Below are positions 1 to 11,600 of a stretch of DNA of 64,000 nucleotides, in pieces. The position numbers and the translations under genes are program-made. The DNA is from Hydractinia symbiolongicarpus. Taxonomy: Eukaryota > Cnidaria > Hydrozoa > Anthoathecata > Hydractiniidae. How positions within the stretch are numbered: position 1 is the first letter of the stretch; each line of letters opens with the position of its first letter. Location: positions 19,322,001 to 19,386,000 of the forward strand of contig NC_079888.1 in the NCBI RefSeq assembly GCF_029227915.1, in the 5' to 3' direction. The notes beneath the pieces were generated by a model, which did no database searches, was not told the origin of the DNA, and saw only the letters and a program-made list of their open reading frames with translations.

Positions 1-3000
1 GTTGTTGAAAGTTATGGAAAAACTGATCCTTATTCCAAGAAATTAATCAAAGACATACAGAGAACGAAAAGGGAAGAAGAAGAACGGAGACAAAAAGAAA
101 AAAGGGCTGAAGTCGTCCAAGAAAGAACAAAGCCCGTTTCCACGCTACGTTCTTCTTTTATACACAAACCGGCTAAACCTCGACCCGGTGTACAGAAACC
201 GGAATCAAATCTTGCTGGCGAGAGGTCGTGGATTAAACATGAAAAGAAACCGGTCGAGTTTGATAAACCTCCGGACGAACCGGACTGGATGCAATTAATC
301 CGAAATCGTAGATGGAAGTCGACTGTTAAAGCCCGATTTCCATGCAAGTCTTCCGATAAAACTGACTTTGAAAGAAGATCAACAACTCCGAGAAATTGGA
401 AAAAGTTGGCCAAAGATAAAAATGCGTTGCGGATGTTGTCCGAGGTGGTTGGGATAGGAGCTGAAGGTAAAATTAATTCCGTATTAATAAACAAATTTGC
501 GCCATAGGCTATAATCTATGCATCTGTCTGTCATGTAAAATGGTACCGCAAGTAGCGAGACGCACGCAATGCAGGGACCCGTGGATTTTTCCACGGTCAC
601 CGACTAGTTGATTTAAAATATACGTTGGACAAAAACTGCTTTTTAATTATAATGATGATACACACATTTTTAGAAATAAGTTAATTTAATTGAATATATA
701 TGAAAAAGGCAGAATTGAGATCAACTTGTTTTGCGTATGCGTATCGAAATTTACTCGAACAAAAAAATAATTACCTAACAAACCATGGATGTACGAATGG
801 ATGTACATCCATGAGCAAACCAAGCTTTGATAGCAAAACAGAACGCTACGTTGTAATGCATTGCATATTTCTGCAAAAAAGCGCGCCAAATTAGTAACGG
901 CTGGTTAATTTAAATCTATTGTTACTCGCTACTCGATTATTAATAGGCGAGGAGCTTTTCATGAGGCTAGCAAATCAACGCCAAAAAGTCGAAGAAGAGC
1001 AAGAAGCGTTGGATAAATTGACTGAACAAGAACTAATGGCGTATGAAGTCGCTCGTGAAACTCTGGGAGAAGATGTGGCTTATAATCTGCAAATGGATAA
1101 TCCGCTTCCTGCAGCGAGAATGAGACCTGTTCTGAATTCATCTTCCACAGTAAAAGGTGAGACAAGCCTTGCGAGTATATTTTGTCGAGTCTGTTCTGTC
1201 AAGTGAATTCTATCTTGTGTATTTTGGCAGGTGAATTCTGACGAGAGTATTTTGTCGGACGTAAACAATGGGGTTTGTATTTTTAACAGACCACGCAACT
1301 CGAATGTTTTTAGGGTTAACAGTCATTCTTACTAAGGTGAAAAACCAGTGTGTTCTTGAATTTCGATTCAGGGTTAGCTTCGTTTGGCGTGTGCTTTACG
1401 AAGCTATCCTTTATCATTCACGATAGTTGTAAACTGATCTCAATTTCATAACATATTGGAAGGAAAAGAAGTAGTATGCTTACTCTATTATTTGTTATTT
1501 TTCTTATATTTGGCATGTTTCTAAGCATATTATTATATTATTTATTATTATATATTTATTATATATTATTTATTATATATTATATTTTTAAATTTATCTT
1601 ATATTTATCTAGATTATGTATCTGAACAGAATTAGCTACATCAGTACCTGAAATGTTCTTTCGCCCAATAAAAATGCAATAACTCTTGCTTGAATGAAAG
1701 ATTAATAATCTTGATACACGTTTGTTTTTTTTTGACGAATTTATTGCAAAGCTTCCAACACACTATTTGGCAAACCAATATTTTGCCAAATGCAGTTCTA
1801 GGTTATAACTAGCTTTTAATTATCTTTAGAAGGCAGCCTATATGGTAGCAGGGATGATTTGAACTCAACTACATCCTCTAATTACCCATTTACTACATCA
1901 CAACTGGAAGCTGCCTATTTAACCAACCAGCTCATCCGGTTACATCCCGAGGAGTTCCGAAAATTAATGTCGCTAGAACGATCACGACAAGCAACTTTAA
2001 GGTGGCAGTTTTCGTCGGATCCTTTTGATTCGGTGCACGAACATCAGTCGTTGCCAATGGAGATCGCGTTACTTGCTTCGCAGGAGCCTCGTATTCAACA
2101 AGGTTTGTAATGTTCTTTATCTTGACTTCCTTTCTTTTTATACATTCAAAAGCTGTTTTCATTACCATCTCTTTAATAATAGCCGTCGTCTGTCTGTCTG
2201 TGTGTCCGCGAAAGCCGTGTCCCGTAACGGAAACACGAAATTTTTAAAATGCGCACCAATACCAAATGCGATATATTTCTGTCCACTTTGTGGCAACGGG
2301 TTAATTTAAAGGACGGACGACCCCGTGGATTTTTCCACGGGCTAACGACTAGTCTATAATAATAGCCGTCGTTTGCCTGTTTGTCTGTCTGTTATGGAAA
2401 CACAAAATCCGATATATAAATGACGGGCGACTCCGTAGATTTTTTCACAGGTTAACGACCATCAGTACAATGCTCTTTGAATCCTGAATATCTCAACCTT
2501 ATTATACTTGGGGGACACAAAGTGCCGCGGTTTGTTTGACTAGACATAATTGTTGGGCACGTGATAGAGTGCTAAAATTTTGTATTTTTGGGACAGAGGA
2601 GATTGTTTTTTAATTTTACAAGTTATGATATTATTAAAGAGTGTTTCTATAATGGATTGTTTGTTATATAAATATTAACTATATGTATGTTGTTACCAGA
2701 TGGTTACCAAGGGTTGCTAAGGATATATATGTGTACTAGGAATAAAAAACAGACCAGATTTAAAGGGAATTTTACTCTAGCAGAATGAAGTCATTTCTGA
2801 TCGTGATGCCGTTATTTTATTGTTATTCTCTCTTCGAACATCTTTAAATGCAATATTCTGCAGATGTTCCGATTAATGGCATAAGTATTGATATATCTAA
2901 CAAAACCAAATCCTTTTATCTGACATCATTTTTGATACCACTACTATCAAATTAATTTTGGTACACAGTCCACATGTCTACCAAGAATCAAAGTCGTAAC

Positions 3001-4404
3001 ATCAGTAACATGTGAGAAATTGAAGTAAATCTTGTAAAATAGGGGAAAATGGCCTAATATAGGTATGTGTGACGTTATTTCCGATCCCTGTGAAAATTAA
3101 TTTTGCACCTGGAATTATTTTATATCAAGACCAACCTCGTCCCCAGGGGTTCTTGCTTTTTTCATAACGAAGCTAGCGGCTTTGACATCAGGCAACAAAC
3201 CTTTGGAACGAGGATGCATTAAGACATTTCATAACTGCACTGTAACTTTCATCACTTAAGCGTTAGTCTTATTCCAGAGTTCTGTCAGGCGGCCCTATAC
3301 GGGTTACACAGGCCTAAAAATGCACAGGTTTAATAAGGTTTAATTATTTGTCATTTAAAGCTGACCCAAACCACACATAGAGAATTGACTACAAATAGAC
3401 GCGTTTAGGTGAACATCATGCGCGGTACTAAGTTCGTTCTTTGCAAAAAATTAAAGCTTACAGGTTTGTTCCATCTGTCTGCATTTACCGTATTTGCTTT
3501 AATTTTACATTTAACTCTAGCAATGAAGAAGCTCTTGGGACAAGGCGACGATTCAGTTTTTGGGACGCCTGCCCCTGGTCAATACAGAAGTCGCCGAACT
3601 CAGTCAGAAGGATTTGGTAGCCATAGGTACGCAGGTTCGGAATCCGATTACGACGGATACGAAAGCAGTCAATCAGTTTCTTCTAATTCGTCTTTTGGAG
3701 GTCCTCGTGGAAGACCTAGAAAGAAAAAACTACCTGTACCGCCACCTGTACGCCCGCGTGGACGCTCTGCAAGTCCTTTAATGATGAGCCAAAGACTTGA
3801 TTCAGCGAAAAATCAAGCTAACCCAACCTTAACTGGTTCACGCATAAATGGTACAAACAGAGATAAAACTATAGACGACGATCGTGAAGTACATTCGCAT
3901 GGTTTGTTTACAGACGAAGAGTTAAAGCTGAGTGAGGAGATTGCTCAACTTCAAGAGATGACGTCTAACATTGGACGAGATATCGACGAGGAATTAAAAG
4001 GTATTGAAGCGTCTTTGGAGGATAGAAAGAAAGATTTCCTGAAAGAAGCTGTACGACAAGAAAGGTTTAACAAGAGACAAGATGTCCCAGATAGTATAGA
4101 TTTGACTGAGATTGCATCAAGAAGACACAGTTTTATAGAGAAAGACCTCGAATCTAGCAACACTAAAGATGTTCGAGAACAACGTCCAAAAGCACGACAT
4201 AAAGTCCGTCGCATTAATAGTAGCGCTGCACTTGACGCAGTTTTTAGAAGACGTCGACAAATATCAGAATCTGACGTTGAAGATACCGATAATGAAGACA
4301 CTGGCGTAAAAGATGGCGGACGACAGTCGGAGAAAGCGACGGAAGAAATGACAAGTTTAGTTAAAGATATAAATAATACGTTTGGTTTTCAAAATGGATC
4401 ATAA
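1..4404 (+). CDS. C-terminal four exons of an unrecognised coiled-coil, proline-rich protein
   Basis: The 5' end lies outside the window. Exons are 1(or earlier)-466, 947-1156, 1830-2102 and 3521-4404. All three introns start GT, end AG and are phase 1, and the joined frame stays open for 610 residues to a TAA. The first exon is rich in Lys/Arg/Glu, then has a Trp-rich basic patch (DWMQLIRNRRWKS). Exon 2 is a charged helix. The last exon starts with a Ser/Gly-rich stretch, has a polyproline basic motif (KKLPVPPPVRPRGR) that could bind SH3 or profilin-type partners, then a predicted coiled coil (EELKLSEEIAQLQEM onward), and ends in an acidic tail. No enzyme motif, signal peptide or membrane segment is seen. 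The composition suggests a cytoskeletal or scaffold protein, but that is inference and I do not recognise the family. The exon chain is well supported; the name is not. Confidence 0.75.
517..607 (+). mobile_element. Mini-Helitron-like relic inside intron 1 of the first gene
   Basis: The right end shows the Helitron pattern: a hairpin (CCGTGG, T-rich loop, CCACGG, 579-596), then 7 bases, then CTAG at 604-607 followed by T. The left end (about 517, TCTATG then TCTGTCTGTC) is poorly conserved. It belongs to the same family as the copies near 2.2 kb and 37.7 kb. Confidence 0.45.
1525..1612. repeat. TATTTATTATA low-complexity AT repeat
   Basis: Imperfect tandem TATTTATTATATATTAT units in intron 2 of the first gene. 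No coding content. Confidence 0.7.
2168..2352 (+). mobile_element. Mini-Helitron-like element, about 185 bp
   Basis: The left end is TCTCTTTAATAATAGCCG preceded by A, followed by a TCTG-repeat segment. The right end is a CCCGTGGA/TCCACGGG hairpin, 7 bases (CTAACGA), then CTAG at 2349-2352 followed by T. A 5' TC, a 3' hairpin and a CTAG end placed between A and T are hallmarks of non-autonomous Helitrons. No coding capacity. It lies in the intron between exons 1830-2102 and 3521-4404. Confidence 0.6.
2353..2463 (+). mobile_element. Second mini-Helitron-like copy, abutting the first head to tail
   Basis: It starts TCTATAATAATAGCCGTCG immediately after the CTAG of the preceding copy. It has the same Helitron-like body and a decayed right end (CCGTAGA, T-rich loop, TCACAGG, then TTAACGACC), so CTAG itself is lost. 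Confidence 0.5.
3133..3214. repeat. Short dispersed element with CCTCG...CGAGG ends
   Basis: It begins CCAACCTCGTCCCCAGGG and ends GGAACGAGGATGC, an imperfect terminal inverted repeat. Related ends occur near 5720-5826, 14895-14975, 15440-15515 and 58918. It looks like a MITE family, here in the last intron of the first gene. Confidence 0.45.
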
Positions 4405-4429
4405 AATATGATTCTTTAAAATCCAAGTA

Positions 4430-4435
4430 AATAAA
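4430..4435 (+). terminator. Poly(A) signal of the first gene
   Basis: AATAAA lies 26 bases after the stop codon of the upstream gene, a typical position for cleavage and polyadenylation. Confidence 0.5.
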
Positions 4436-6053
4436 ATTTCAAAACCTTTACTCCATTTAGTGCGCTCCACCGGAGTGTTTATTCACATCGCTTTGTTTTT
4501 TCTATTGGAAAACTAATCAATCCTGTTATATCATGCATTAACCTACTTAAATATAAAATTAAAAAGAAATTATGCTGTGGTTAAACTGTCCTTAATAAAT
4601 ATGCTTATAAAGCCTTTTACTTAGACATCGTTGTGATCGTTTTTTGTTTTAAATATCTTTTGTTTTAGGAGCCTTTTTCCCAGGTTTTATTCTTATAACC
4701 ACTGGAGGACTGGGAATAGGTTGTGTATAAAGTTGAATTTCAAATATTTAATATCAGATCTTATATGGGTTGCTTTTATTTAATTTCCAAAAATTTCCCA
4801 AGTTTAAAATTTTGCTGTGATGTAGCCATTATTGATATATCTGCATAATCTTTTTGACACATACATGCTATACCTCAATCTTTATCAACTAACAACCTCG
4901 TACCCAATTAAAATTATATTAAACTTTTGTACCTGTACCTTACCAATTCGAATGTTGTTTTGAGTGGTCGCCATTTTGATTTGCTCTAAAATTTCTTGTT
5001 GTCAGGCGCGAGCTTATAAAAGGGCGGCCCATATAAGATGGCGCTTATAAGACGGCGGCGCTTACAAGAGGGCGCGCTTATTTTAAAGTTTGAAGTTTTC
5101 TGTTTCTATAGATCTCAGTAAATAGATAAAAAGAGACGCAGCCAGAAATAATTGCAGTGAACATTTCTATAAAAGATAACCAAATCTCGATAACTAATTT
5201 GCTTTTATCATTTAAGAGATAAAAGAGCTAGCATGCATTTTCTACATTAAATTCGGATAGTTGGCTGAACGAGCTCACTTAAAATGCTTCATCCAAAGCA
5301 GATTTTTCTTCAACATGGCTACTCTATTCGGGCAAGATCATTCTTTATTCAATGCTTTGTATTCACGCTTCGCATCACTAAAGAAAATGAAAGACTTTAG
5401 GCGTATCTCGTCTGCTTCTACAGTCAGGCAAACAGGAACTCTCACTTTTTTACACCTGGTTGTTTTCAGGAGAATATTTTTCTTTTATGTTACACCAACA
5501 GTTGTATCAAAAAACATATCAGACGGCCTCCAATTGTTGTTCGCCTTCTGGGAGCAACTTTGTTTCGTTCATAAATGTTTAGAACCTTCCACGACTTGTA
5601 ATAAATCTTTTTCTTACAACTGGATATTTTTATTACCATTGTGGACGGTTTGGCACTCTGTATAATAATTAGAAAAGAGTCCTTATTGGGAGAAGGGCGT
5701 GCTCATTTAAGGAAATACGGCAACCTTGTCCCCAGGGTCTTGTAGCCCCTGAGCCGTTATTACGGAGTGGCCAACAATGCCCTTTTCACCGCGACAAGGC
5801 AAAATGCCCCGGCAACGAGGTTGGAAAAAGGACATTTTTATTAGTACTTTCCGAATATTCAAAGTTTTTAATGTTACGTTTCCTTTTTGTTCTGCTATTC
5901 TATTTTTGTTTGCATTAAAGATGCAACATTTTTTTGATTTAAGAAAGTAAGTTCACCTCCGTAGAAAGTCCTAACAACCGACCGGCCCTGTCTCATATTT
6001 CGTCCAGAACAGGGTCATGGAATTAACGCGGTCACTGTGTAACTACCCTGAAG

Positions 6054-6085
<32 letters not shown>

Positions 6086-6290
6086 ATAAAAAATCTTTTA
6101 TAGTTCATACAATATGGTAGCCAAATTGTGTAAACATTGTTTGTCAATGAAGCGCCGTATCATTCATAATTAGAGATTGTTTGAAGGGTTACATATAAAT
6201 ATGTGACGTAGCTGCCAGCGAAAAATTCTTTGACAAATTTATTCCTCTCCAAATACTAAAGTTTTCACTAAGGTTTGGCTGAGGAGAGCA
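4436..6290. other. Intergenic DNA with small repeats, no convincing gene
   Basis: It holds a cluster of GGCGCTTATAA-type repeats (5005-5085, related to the MITEs at 35.9 and 53.1 kb), a CCTTGTCCCCAGGG...GGCAACGAGGTTGG inverted-repeat element (about 5720-5826), and an (AT)n run at 6053-6083. A 134-codon open frame at 5261-5665 starts on TTG, has no recognisable motif, and I do not call it a gene. Confidence 0.5.
6053..6083. repeat. (AT)n microsatellite
   Basis: About 15 perfect AT dinucleotides. Confidence 0.9.
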
Positions 6291-6294
6291 TTAG

Positions 6295-6462
6295 AATATT
6301 GATAAAGAGGTGAGAACAGTTACAGTTTATATTTTCTCTATTTTCACATGTTTGGCTGTCCCTGGATATTTTATGTTGGGACGAGGTTGTACAACAGCAA
6401 TCAAAACATTGAAACGCATGTTACGTCTAGTTGTGACCGTTGTCGAGTATGAATTGAAGGTA
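6295..6462 (+). pseudogene. Isolated exon resembling the N-terminal region of AGPAT (lysophosphatidate acyltransferase)
   Basis: The open frame reads a hydrophobic helix followed by AVPGYFMLGRG, then IKTLKRMLRLV and EYELKV, and stops at a good splice donor (AAG|GTAAGT). In AGPAT1/2-type 1-acylglycerol-3-phosphate acyltransferases a membrane helix is followed by a similar 'IP...RGR...N...L+LM.....Y...I..EV' segment just before the HX4D acyltransferase domain. No HX4D motif or further exon is visible downstream before the oppositely oriented UBE2H gene. So this may be a relic, a duplicated exon, or a chance ORF with a chance donor. The family resemblance is judged from memory. Confidence 0.3.
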
Positions 6463-6644
6463 AGTAACTCACATAGCATCATCTTGTTATAAAGAATTAC
6501 AATCGCTGAGTTGTGTGATATTTAGGAGGCATGTCTTGATATACAATTCAATTTAAATGAGTTTTTTTGCTGATTGGTTATTTCGATACATAGCTACTTA
6601 CGAAAAGCAGTAACTGCTTAAACCACCTGTATCGAGCTAAAAAC

Positions 6645-6710
6645 ACCTAAAACGAGTTGGAATCACCTAAAACGAGTTGGAATCACCTAAAACGAGTTGG
6701 AATCACCTAA
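6645..6710. repeat. Short 20-bp tandem repeat, about 3 copies
   Basis: The unit CACCTAAAACGAGTTGGAAT is repeated three times almost without change; a degenerate copy precedes it. Confidence 0.85.
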
Positions 6711-7290
6711 TATTTTCTATTATAGGCTGACAAAAAATCTCGGGCATACCGGCGTATTCAAAGCTAGTGTTTCAGATTTATTTTAAAAAAGGGGACAGAA
6801 AAAAGGAAGAGGTGGAAATCGGACTTATTGAATATATTTTTATAGTCGTGTAATTATATTTTACCAACAGTAGTGAGAAGTTTACAGTACTTGGATCCAA
6901 ACGGGATATAACGTTGTGGTTATAAGCCATTAAAATCACTTTTACCATTTCTTATATACAAATGCAAATATGCTTGATTAAAATCCACACAAGGGAACCG
7001 TAGTATAATAAATGCGAGTGTAAAAAGAGCCTACTATTACATTGCTAAGCATTTAACAAGAGAATTATTTAAAATACTATATACCATGGATTTATGTATA
7101 CGCAACGAGTTATCACAAAAGAAATGTTTTTTAAATATTATTTATTTGAATTCCAAGTCAGTTATTTCAGTATTACAATGTCCGGATAATATTACGTTTC
7201 TTTTAAATTTTAAATACAAAGAAAAGGCATAAACGAAAACAAAGCACTTTAAAGTGATTGATAATTGTATATTCTAAACTTTAAAAAACC

Positions 7291-7441
7291 TAGTCAATCA
7301 AATAACACGAAATAAAAACGAGCCAATCAGAAGTAAAACCCATGAGAAACGAACCAATGGGAAGTATAACGCAAGAAAAACGAGCCAATGGCAAGTGAAA
7401 CGGAAAAAATCAAGTATATATTCTGTTCAAATAGTATAAAA
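7291..7441 (+). promoter_or_regulatory. Orphan promoter-like block: three evenly spaced CCAAT boxes and a TATA box
   Basis: CCAAT pentamers lie at 7323, 7354 and 7385, exactly 31 bp apart, inside a degenerate 31-bp tandem repeat (units contain AACGAGCCAATCAG-like cores). A degenerate TCAAT unit precedes them. A TATAAAA box follows at 7435-7441. Several CCAAT boxes close upstream of a TATA box are typical of strongly transcribed genes such as histone genes. The first ATG downstream (near 7483) opens only a five-codon frame, and I find no gene that this would drive. Confidence 0.4.
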
Positions 7442-8678
7442 GCTCTGGTACTTTCGCTTAAGAGCTGCTTTACTATTGGAAGGATGAAAAACAAATAAAT
7501 ATGCAAAAAAGTGCAAGCTATGAAGATTCTTTAAAACACTTCTGAAAACTTACTTCTTCGCCATGTTTGAAAGAAAATTAAAAGTACAATATGGTCAATA
7601 AAATACAAGATGAAGTAAGATAAATTATATCTGGTCATGAATTATGCGAGCAAATAAATTAAAAGAAACATCATACCGGGATGCAATAACTAGACTGGAC
7701 TATAACTTTCCTCATCCAGCAAAACTAGCCTCGAATACGTTGTTGCAACCAGTCTAGTACGTCGTGCACAACGTGGTCACATTAAGAGTACCTATATTTT
7801 CTCAAAATATATATGTATAAACAGACGTAAATATTTTGCTATGTATCAATAAATCTAAGAATTAAATAATATCCAGATTGAAAAAGACATCAAAATAACT
7901 ACTTTTCAAATTGACGAACAAACGCAACAAAAACACGGATTTGTATGCCGATTATATGCAGGCTTTTTTGATGTGTAGGTTATACGCCGGTCATTTTAAT
8001 ATCATCCCTCGTTCATTTCAAGGAGGCGAATACTCTAATTCATGATTAAACGACTTTTTTTTTCCTTATAAGTAAAAAAAGATTCTAACAACCACGAATT
8101 GTACGCGATCTTAGGTTTCGAAAAACTGGTTATGTGAGCAACCATGCCCACACCTACTAAAAAAAATTATATATACATTATATACAAAAAAACTTCTCTC
8201 AGTACAAGCACTGTTACAACTGCAAGTTTGAAAGAAATATTAAAATCTAAGACAGACGTAGTTTCGAAAAATTGGAAATAAAGTTTCAGAACCGCAGACG
8301 CCTTCAAATAAAATTCAAGAACGTAAAAATCATCAATGCGTACCTAATGGTGTAGAATTCACGTTGATAATAATCGAGGCAACGATAAACAAGACAATCA
8401 CTTACAGTGCAAGCACTTTGCGTAGTATATCCCTAATTGTTCACCGTTTCAAAAAGAATATTCACAGAAAATCACGCCCAACTGTGCTATATGATTTAAA
8501 ATTCATTAAGAAAAAACCTAAAGAAATGGATGAATTATCAACCGACATTGAAACTATGAAAAGTGTGATTTACGTCAAATTGTTTAACGAAACGAAAGCT
8601 TTCCAACTAAAAAAGGCAGGCACAAAAAGGTTTTTTAAAAATGACGAGTGAGAAATATCAACTTATAAAAACAACACG
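7442..8678. other. Intergenic DNA between the promoter-like block and the 3' end of UBE2H
   Basis: A 10-bp inverted repeat (ACTAGACTGG/CCAGTCTAGT) flanks about 50 bp near 7690-7759. A 95-codon open frame at 8364-8651 begins at TTG, is Lys-rich and has no recognisable motif. UBE2H's 3' UTR must lie in the right part of this stretch, read on the minus strand, but I cannot place its poly(A) signal. Confidence 0.4.
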
Positions 8679-11600
8679 TTACAACTCCATATCTGCAGCC
8701 TCGTCTTCAGAAAAGTCACTTAAAGAACTCTCTGACGACGTCGACATGTCGTCTTTTTCTTGCTCTGCCATCACATCAGCCGAGGCATATTTCTTTACAT
8801 AATCTAAAACAGTAAAATGGAACTAATGACGTCACTGGTATAATGGCTGATCTGCAGCGTGTTTCTGGAGACGAGGTTGCTGTCTTATATTCAAAATCTT
8901 TGGTTAAAACTGTTTGCTGACGGAGTTCCGTCCGATTTTATTGGGGCAAAAGGGTTACGAGCAAAGGATTTCGATACTTATCAAAGGCTTGTTTTTACTG
9001 TAAGAGTAACAAGCATGCCTAACTTAAATGAAAAACTTCTCTACAAAACGCAATGTGAAATTCAGACACAGCATCAGGTATCACTTGAAAGTTCTTCATA
9101 CTCACAGAAAAAGCATCACTAGGATAATACAGCTACACCCATAAAACCATGCGATATATCGATAAACCAGCAATAATAGTCCCTTAATTTACCGATATAG
9201 AGCAATCATGCGTTATATCGATATACCAACAATATAGCCTTGTACTTTATCGATAAGCAAAGTCATATGTCCCTGCAATTTATCGATATAAAGCAATAAA
9301 GCCCTGTGTTTTAGCCATACAAGCATTAGTCCTGTAAATTATCCGGATGTATAAGAAACATTTTTCACCTTTTATCTTATTTTTATAATCTTCTGGTTTA
9401 TGAAGATACAGTGCAGCTGCGTCTCCATTTAAAGGATCCACTGGATTCGGATATGCAAGTAATTGCGGCAAAAACGACTCAAACACATTATTCAAGTCTA
9501 AAAATATTACATTATATTCATTTTGTCAATAACCAACAAAAAAGCCGTTTGTTATTGTCTGCCGTTCCACAGAAAGTACACACGTGATTCAGACTGAAGT
9601 AATCAATCAATGACATTTAGTATGCAAAAATAGAATTAAATAGAATTAAAATCAGTAAATATTCTTTAGGAAAACCTTTTTTTATCACACATCTAAATGT
9701 AAACAGTATGATCTAGCAGATGTCACAGTATACAACCCAAACTACCAACAACACTGTGTAATTAAAAACACTTTGCAGGGATTCGATGTACAAGAATCAT
9801 CGGGGCTCCTTTTTTTGAAATTTTTGGATTATTTTTAAAAAGAATGCTGAGGATTACAACAAATTTTTTTTTGTGACGGTAAGAATTTTAAAAGAATTAA
9901 AGTAACGATTATTTAGAATCAGCTCAAACCAAGACGTACGATTTGTATAAAGTAGTGTATAGTTACTAACCATACAAAGCTGTCCACGCTTGATTGATAA
10001 CATCCAAACACACAGAACCAGACCTACAAAAACCAGAAGAAAAATTTTATTAGAAACACAATTTATCTCATGGCGTTATTCGTCAAAATGTCACTATACA
10101 GTAACTAACAGGTGTGGTATAATAATGTATTGATGTGTCAAATATCAGAAGTTTGACGTTTTATGCTTCAAAGCAGATTAATCTAATTACAGGCTGCATT
10201 CAATGTCCCTACGTTGGTGGTATGTTTACCTGGTGATAATATATTTGATTAAAAAAATTAATATTTGTACTTACGCTTCATCAATGTTAGGATGAAATAT
10301 TTTATTAAGGAAACCTAAAAAAGGAGATAAAATGGATTATTGTAGTGTAGAATACTAACTAGAACTTTTGTAGAAATACTCAAGAGATAACAACAAAAAA
10401 ACCTAAAAAAACGTATTTTAATGGCAAAAAAATATTGCAATCCGCGAAAAAATTTGATGATTAAAAAATATATAATAAAAAAACAACAGATTCGGAACAG
10501 GTACAGCATTCCCTGTTTCATTTAAAAGTAAAATGTTTTGGATAAGCTTTCGGCTTATAAGCCATGATCACATCAGTTTACACAAACTATGTGAACAACT
10601 CTTTAATGTAAGTAACTGATATATTCTCTAATGACTAAATAATCGAGTAAGAACACACTATTTAAATCAATAAAGTAGAACCAGCGTAACATTTCTATTT
10701 AAAATAAGTTTCTTTCTGAAAAAAAAGACTCTCCTTGATCTCTAGAAAATAATAAGTGGCCTCCAACGTCAGAACAGTAAAGCTGTTTAACCTTTATAAA
10801 GTGATGTCAATAACAAATGTTCCCTTTTAGGGTTAGGATTAGTTACACTTCAAGTTTTACTTAAGATGTGAAATGCCTACGTTGTTCACAAATTTTTTTC
10901 AAATGTCGCATAATTTTACCTACATAAGTGGCATTGCCGCCACTACACGAAAAATTATACACAATGCCTGAAAAAAGAGAACCTTGAAGACTATCCTTGA
11001 AATGAAACATGGAAGACAACTCCGAAAAACAACTTGTAGTGAACAACCAGGTAAATGCTTAGAGAATAATCTCTTAAGACGAGACCTAGCATGGCAAACA
11101 TACTGTACCTACATAGGGTAATACAACTAACATTTTCTTTTTAGGTACATCATCATTGTGGCGCCGTAGTTTAGTGGTTATCACTCTTGTACTTTGTGCA
11201 GGAGACAGGGGTTCGATTCCCCTTGGTGGCAATTCCATACGGGCAATTGAATATTACCATAGCCCTGGGTTAACCCAAGCCATGTGAGGGAAATTAGGGA
11301 GATGGCGCACTGTGTGGGCCGTTGGATGTTGCAGGGAGTTGTCTGGCAGAGCGTTGACCCTAACTGAGTTTGTGTAGCTCAAAGAGAGCAGAGTATTCAT
11401 ATACCTCAATTATTTAGTCATTAGGAAATGTATAAGTTAAAAAAAATTGTTAACAAAGTTTATATAAACTGATGTGATTAATAATAAGAAATGGTTGCTT
11501 TAAACTTTGTAAAATGTGTTACAGAAAGGTTTATGGAGCACATGCAATACTGAAACGTCATTACTTACTGAGTGTAAATATTAAAATTATTGAAAATAGA

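Noticed and set aside
289-507. Stop-terminated end of the first exon's frame at 505-507 as a real C-terminus
   Set aside because: A good donor at 467 joins in phase to the acceptor at 946, and the following exons keep one open frame; the last 13 codons before the stop are intronic.
3409-3522. Hydrophobic N-terminal extension of the last exon of the first gene as a signal anchor
   Set aside because: It is the T-rich tract before the splice acceptor at 3520, and the downstream exon fits the upstream chain in phase.
5261-5665. 134-codon plus-strand ORF
   Set aside because: Starts at TTG, Phe/Leu-rich from AT-rich DNA, no recognisable family; not supported as a gene.
8364-8651. 95-codon plus-strand ORF
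   Set aside because: Starts at TTG, no recognisable motif and no splice context; likely chance.
8859-9122. 87-codon plus-strand ORF
   Set aside because: Lies antisense in a UBE2H intron, starts at GTG and has no recognisable motif.
11159-11232. Functional tRNA gene
   Set aside because: A- and B-boxes are good, but the anticodon loop lacks U33, the acceptor stem has a mismatch and a SINE body follows directly.
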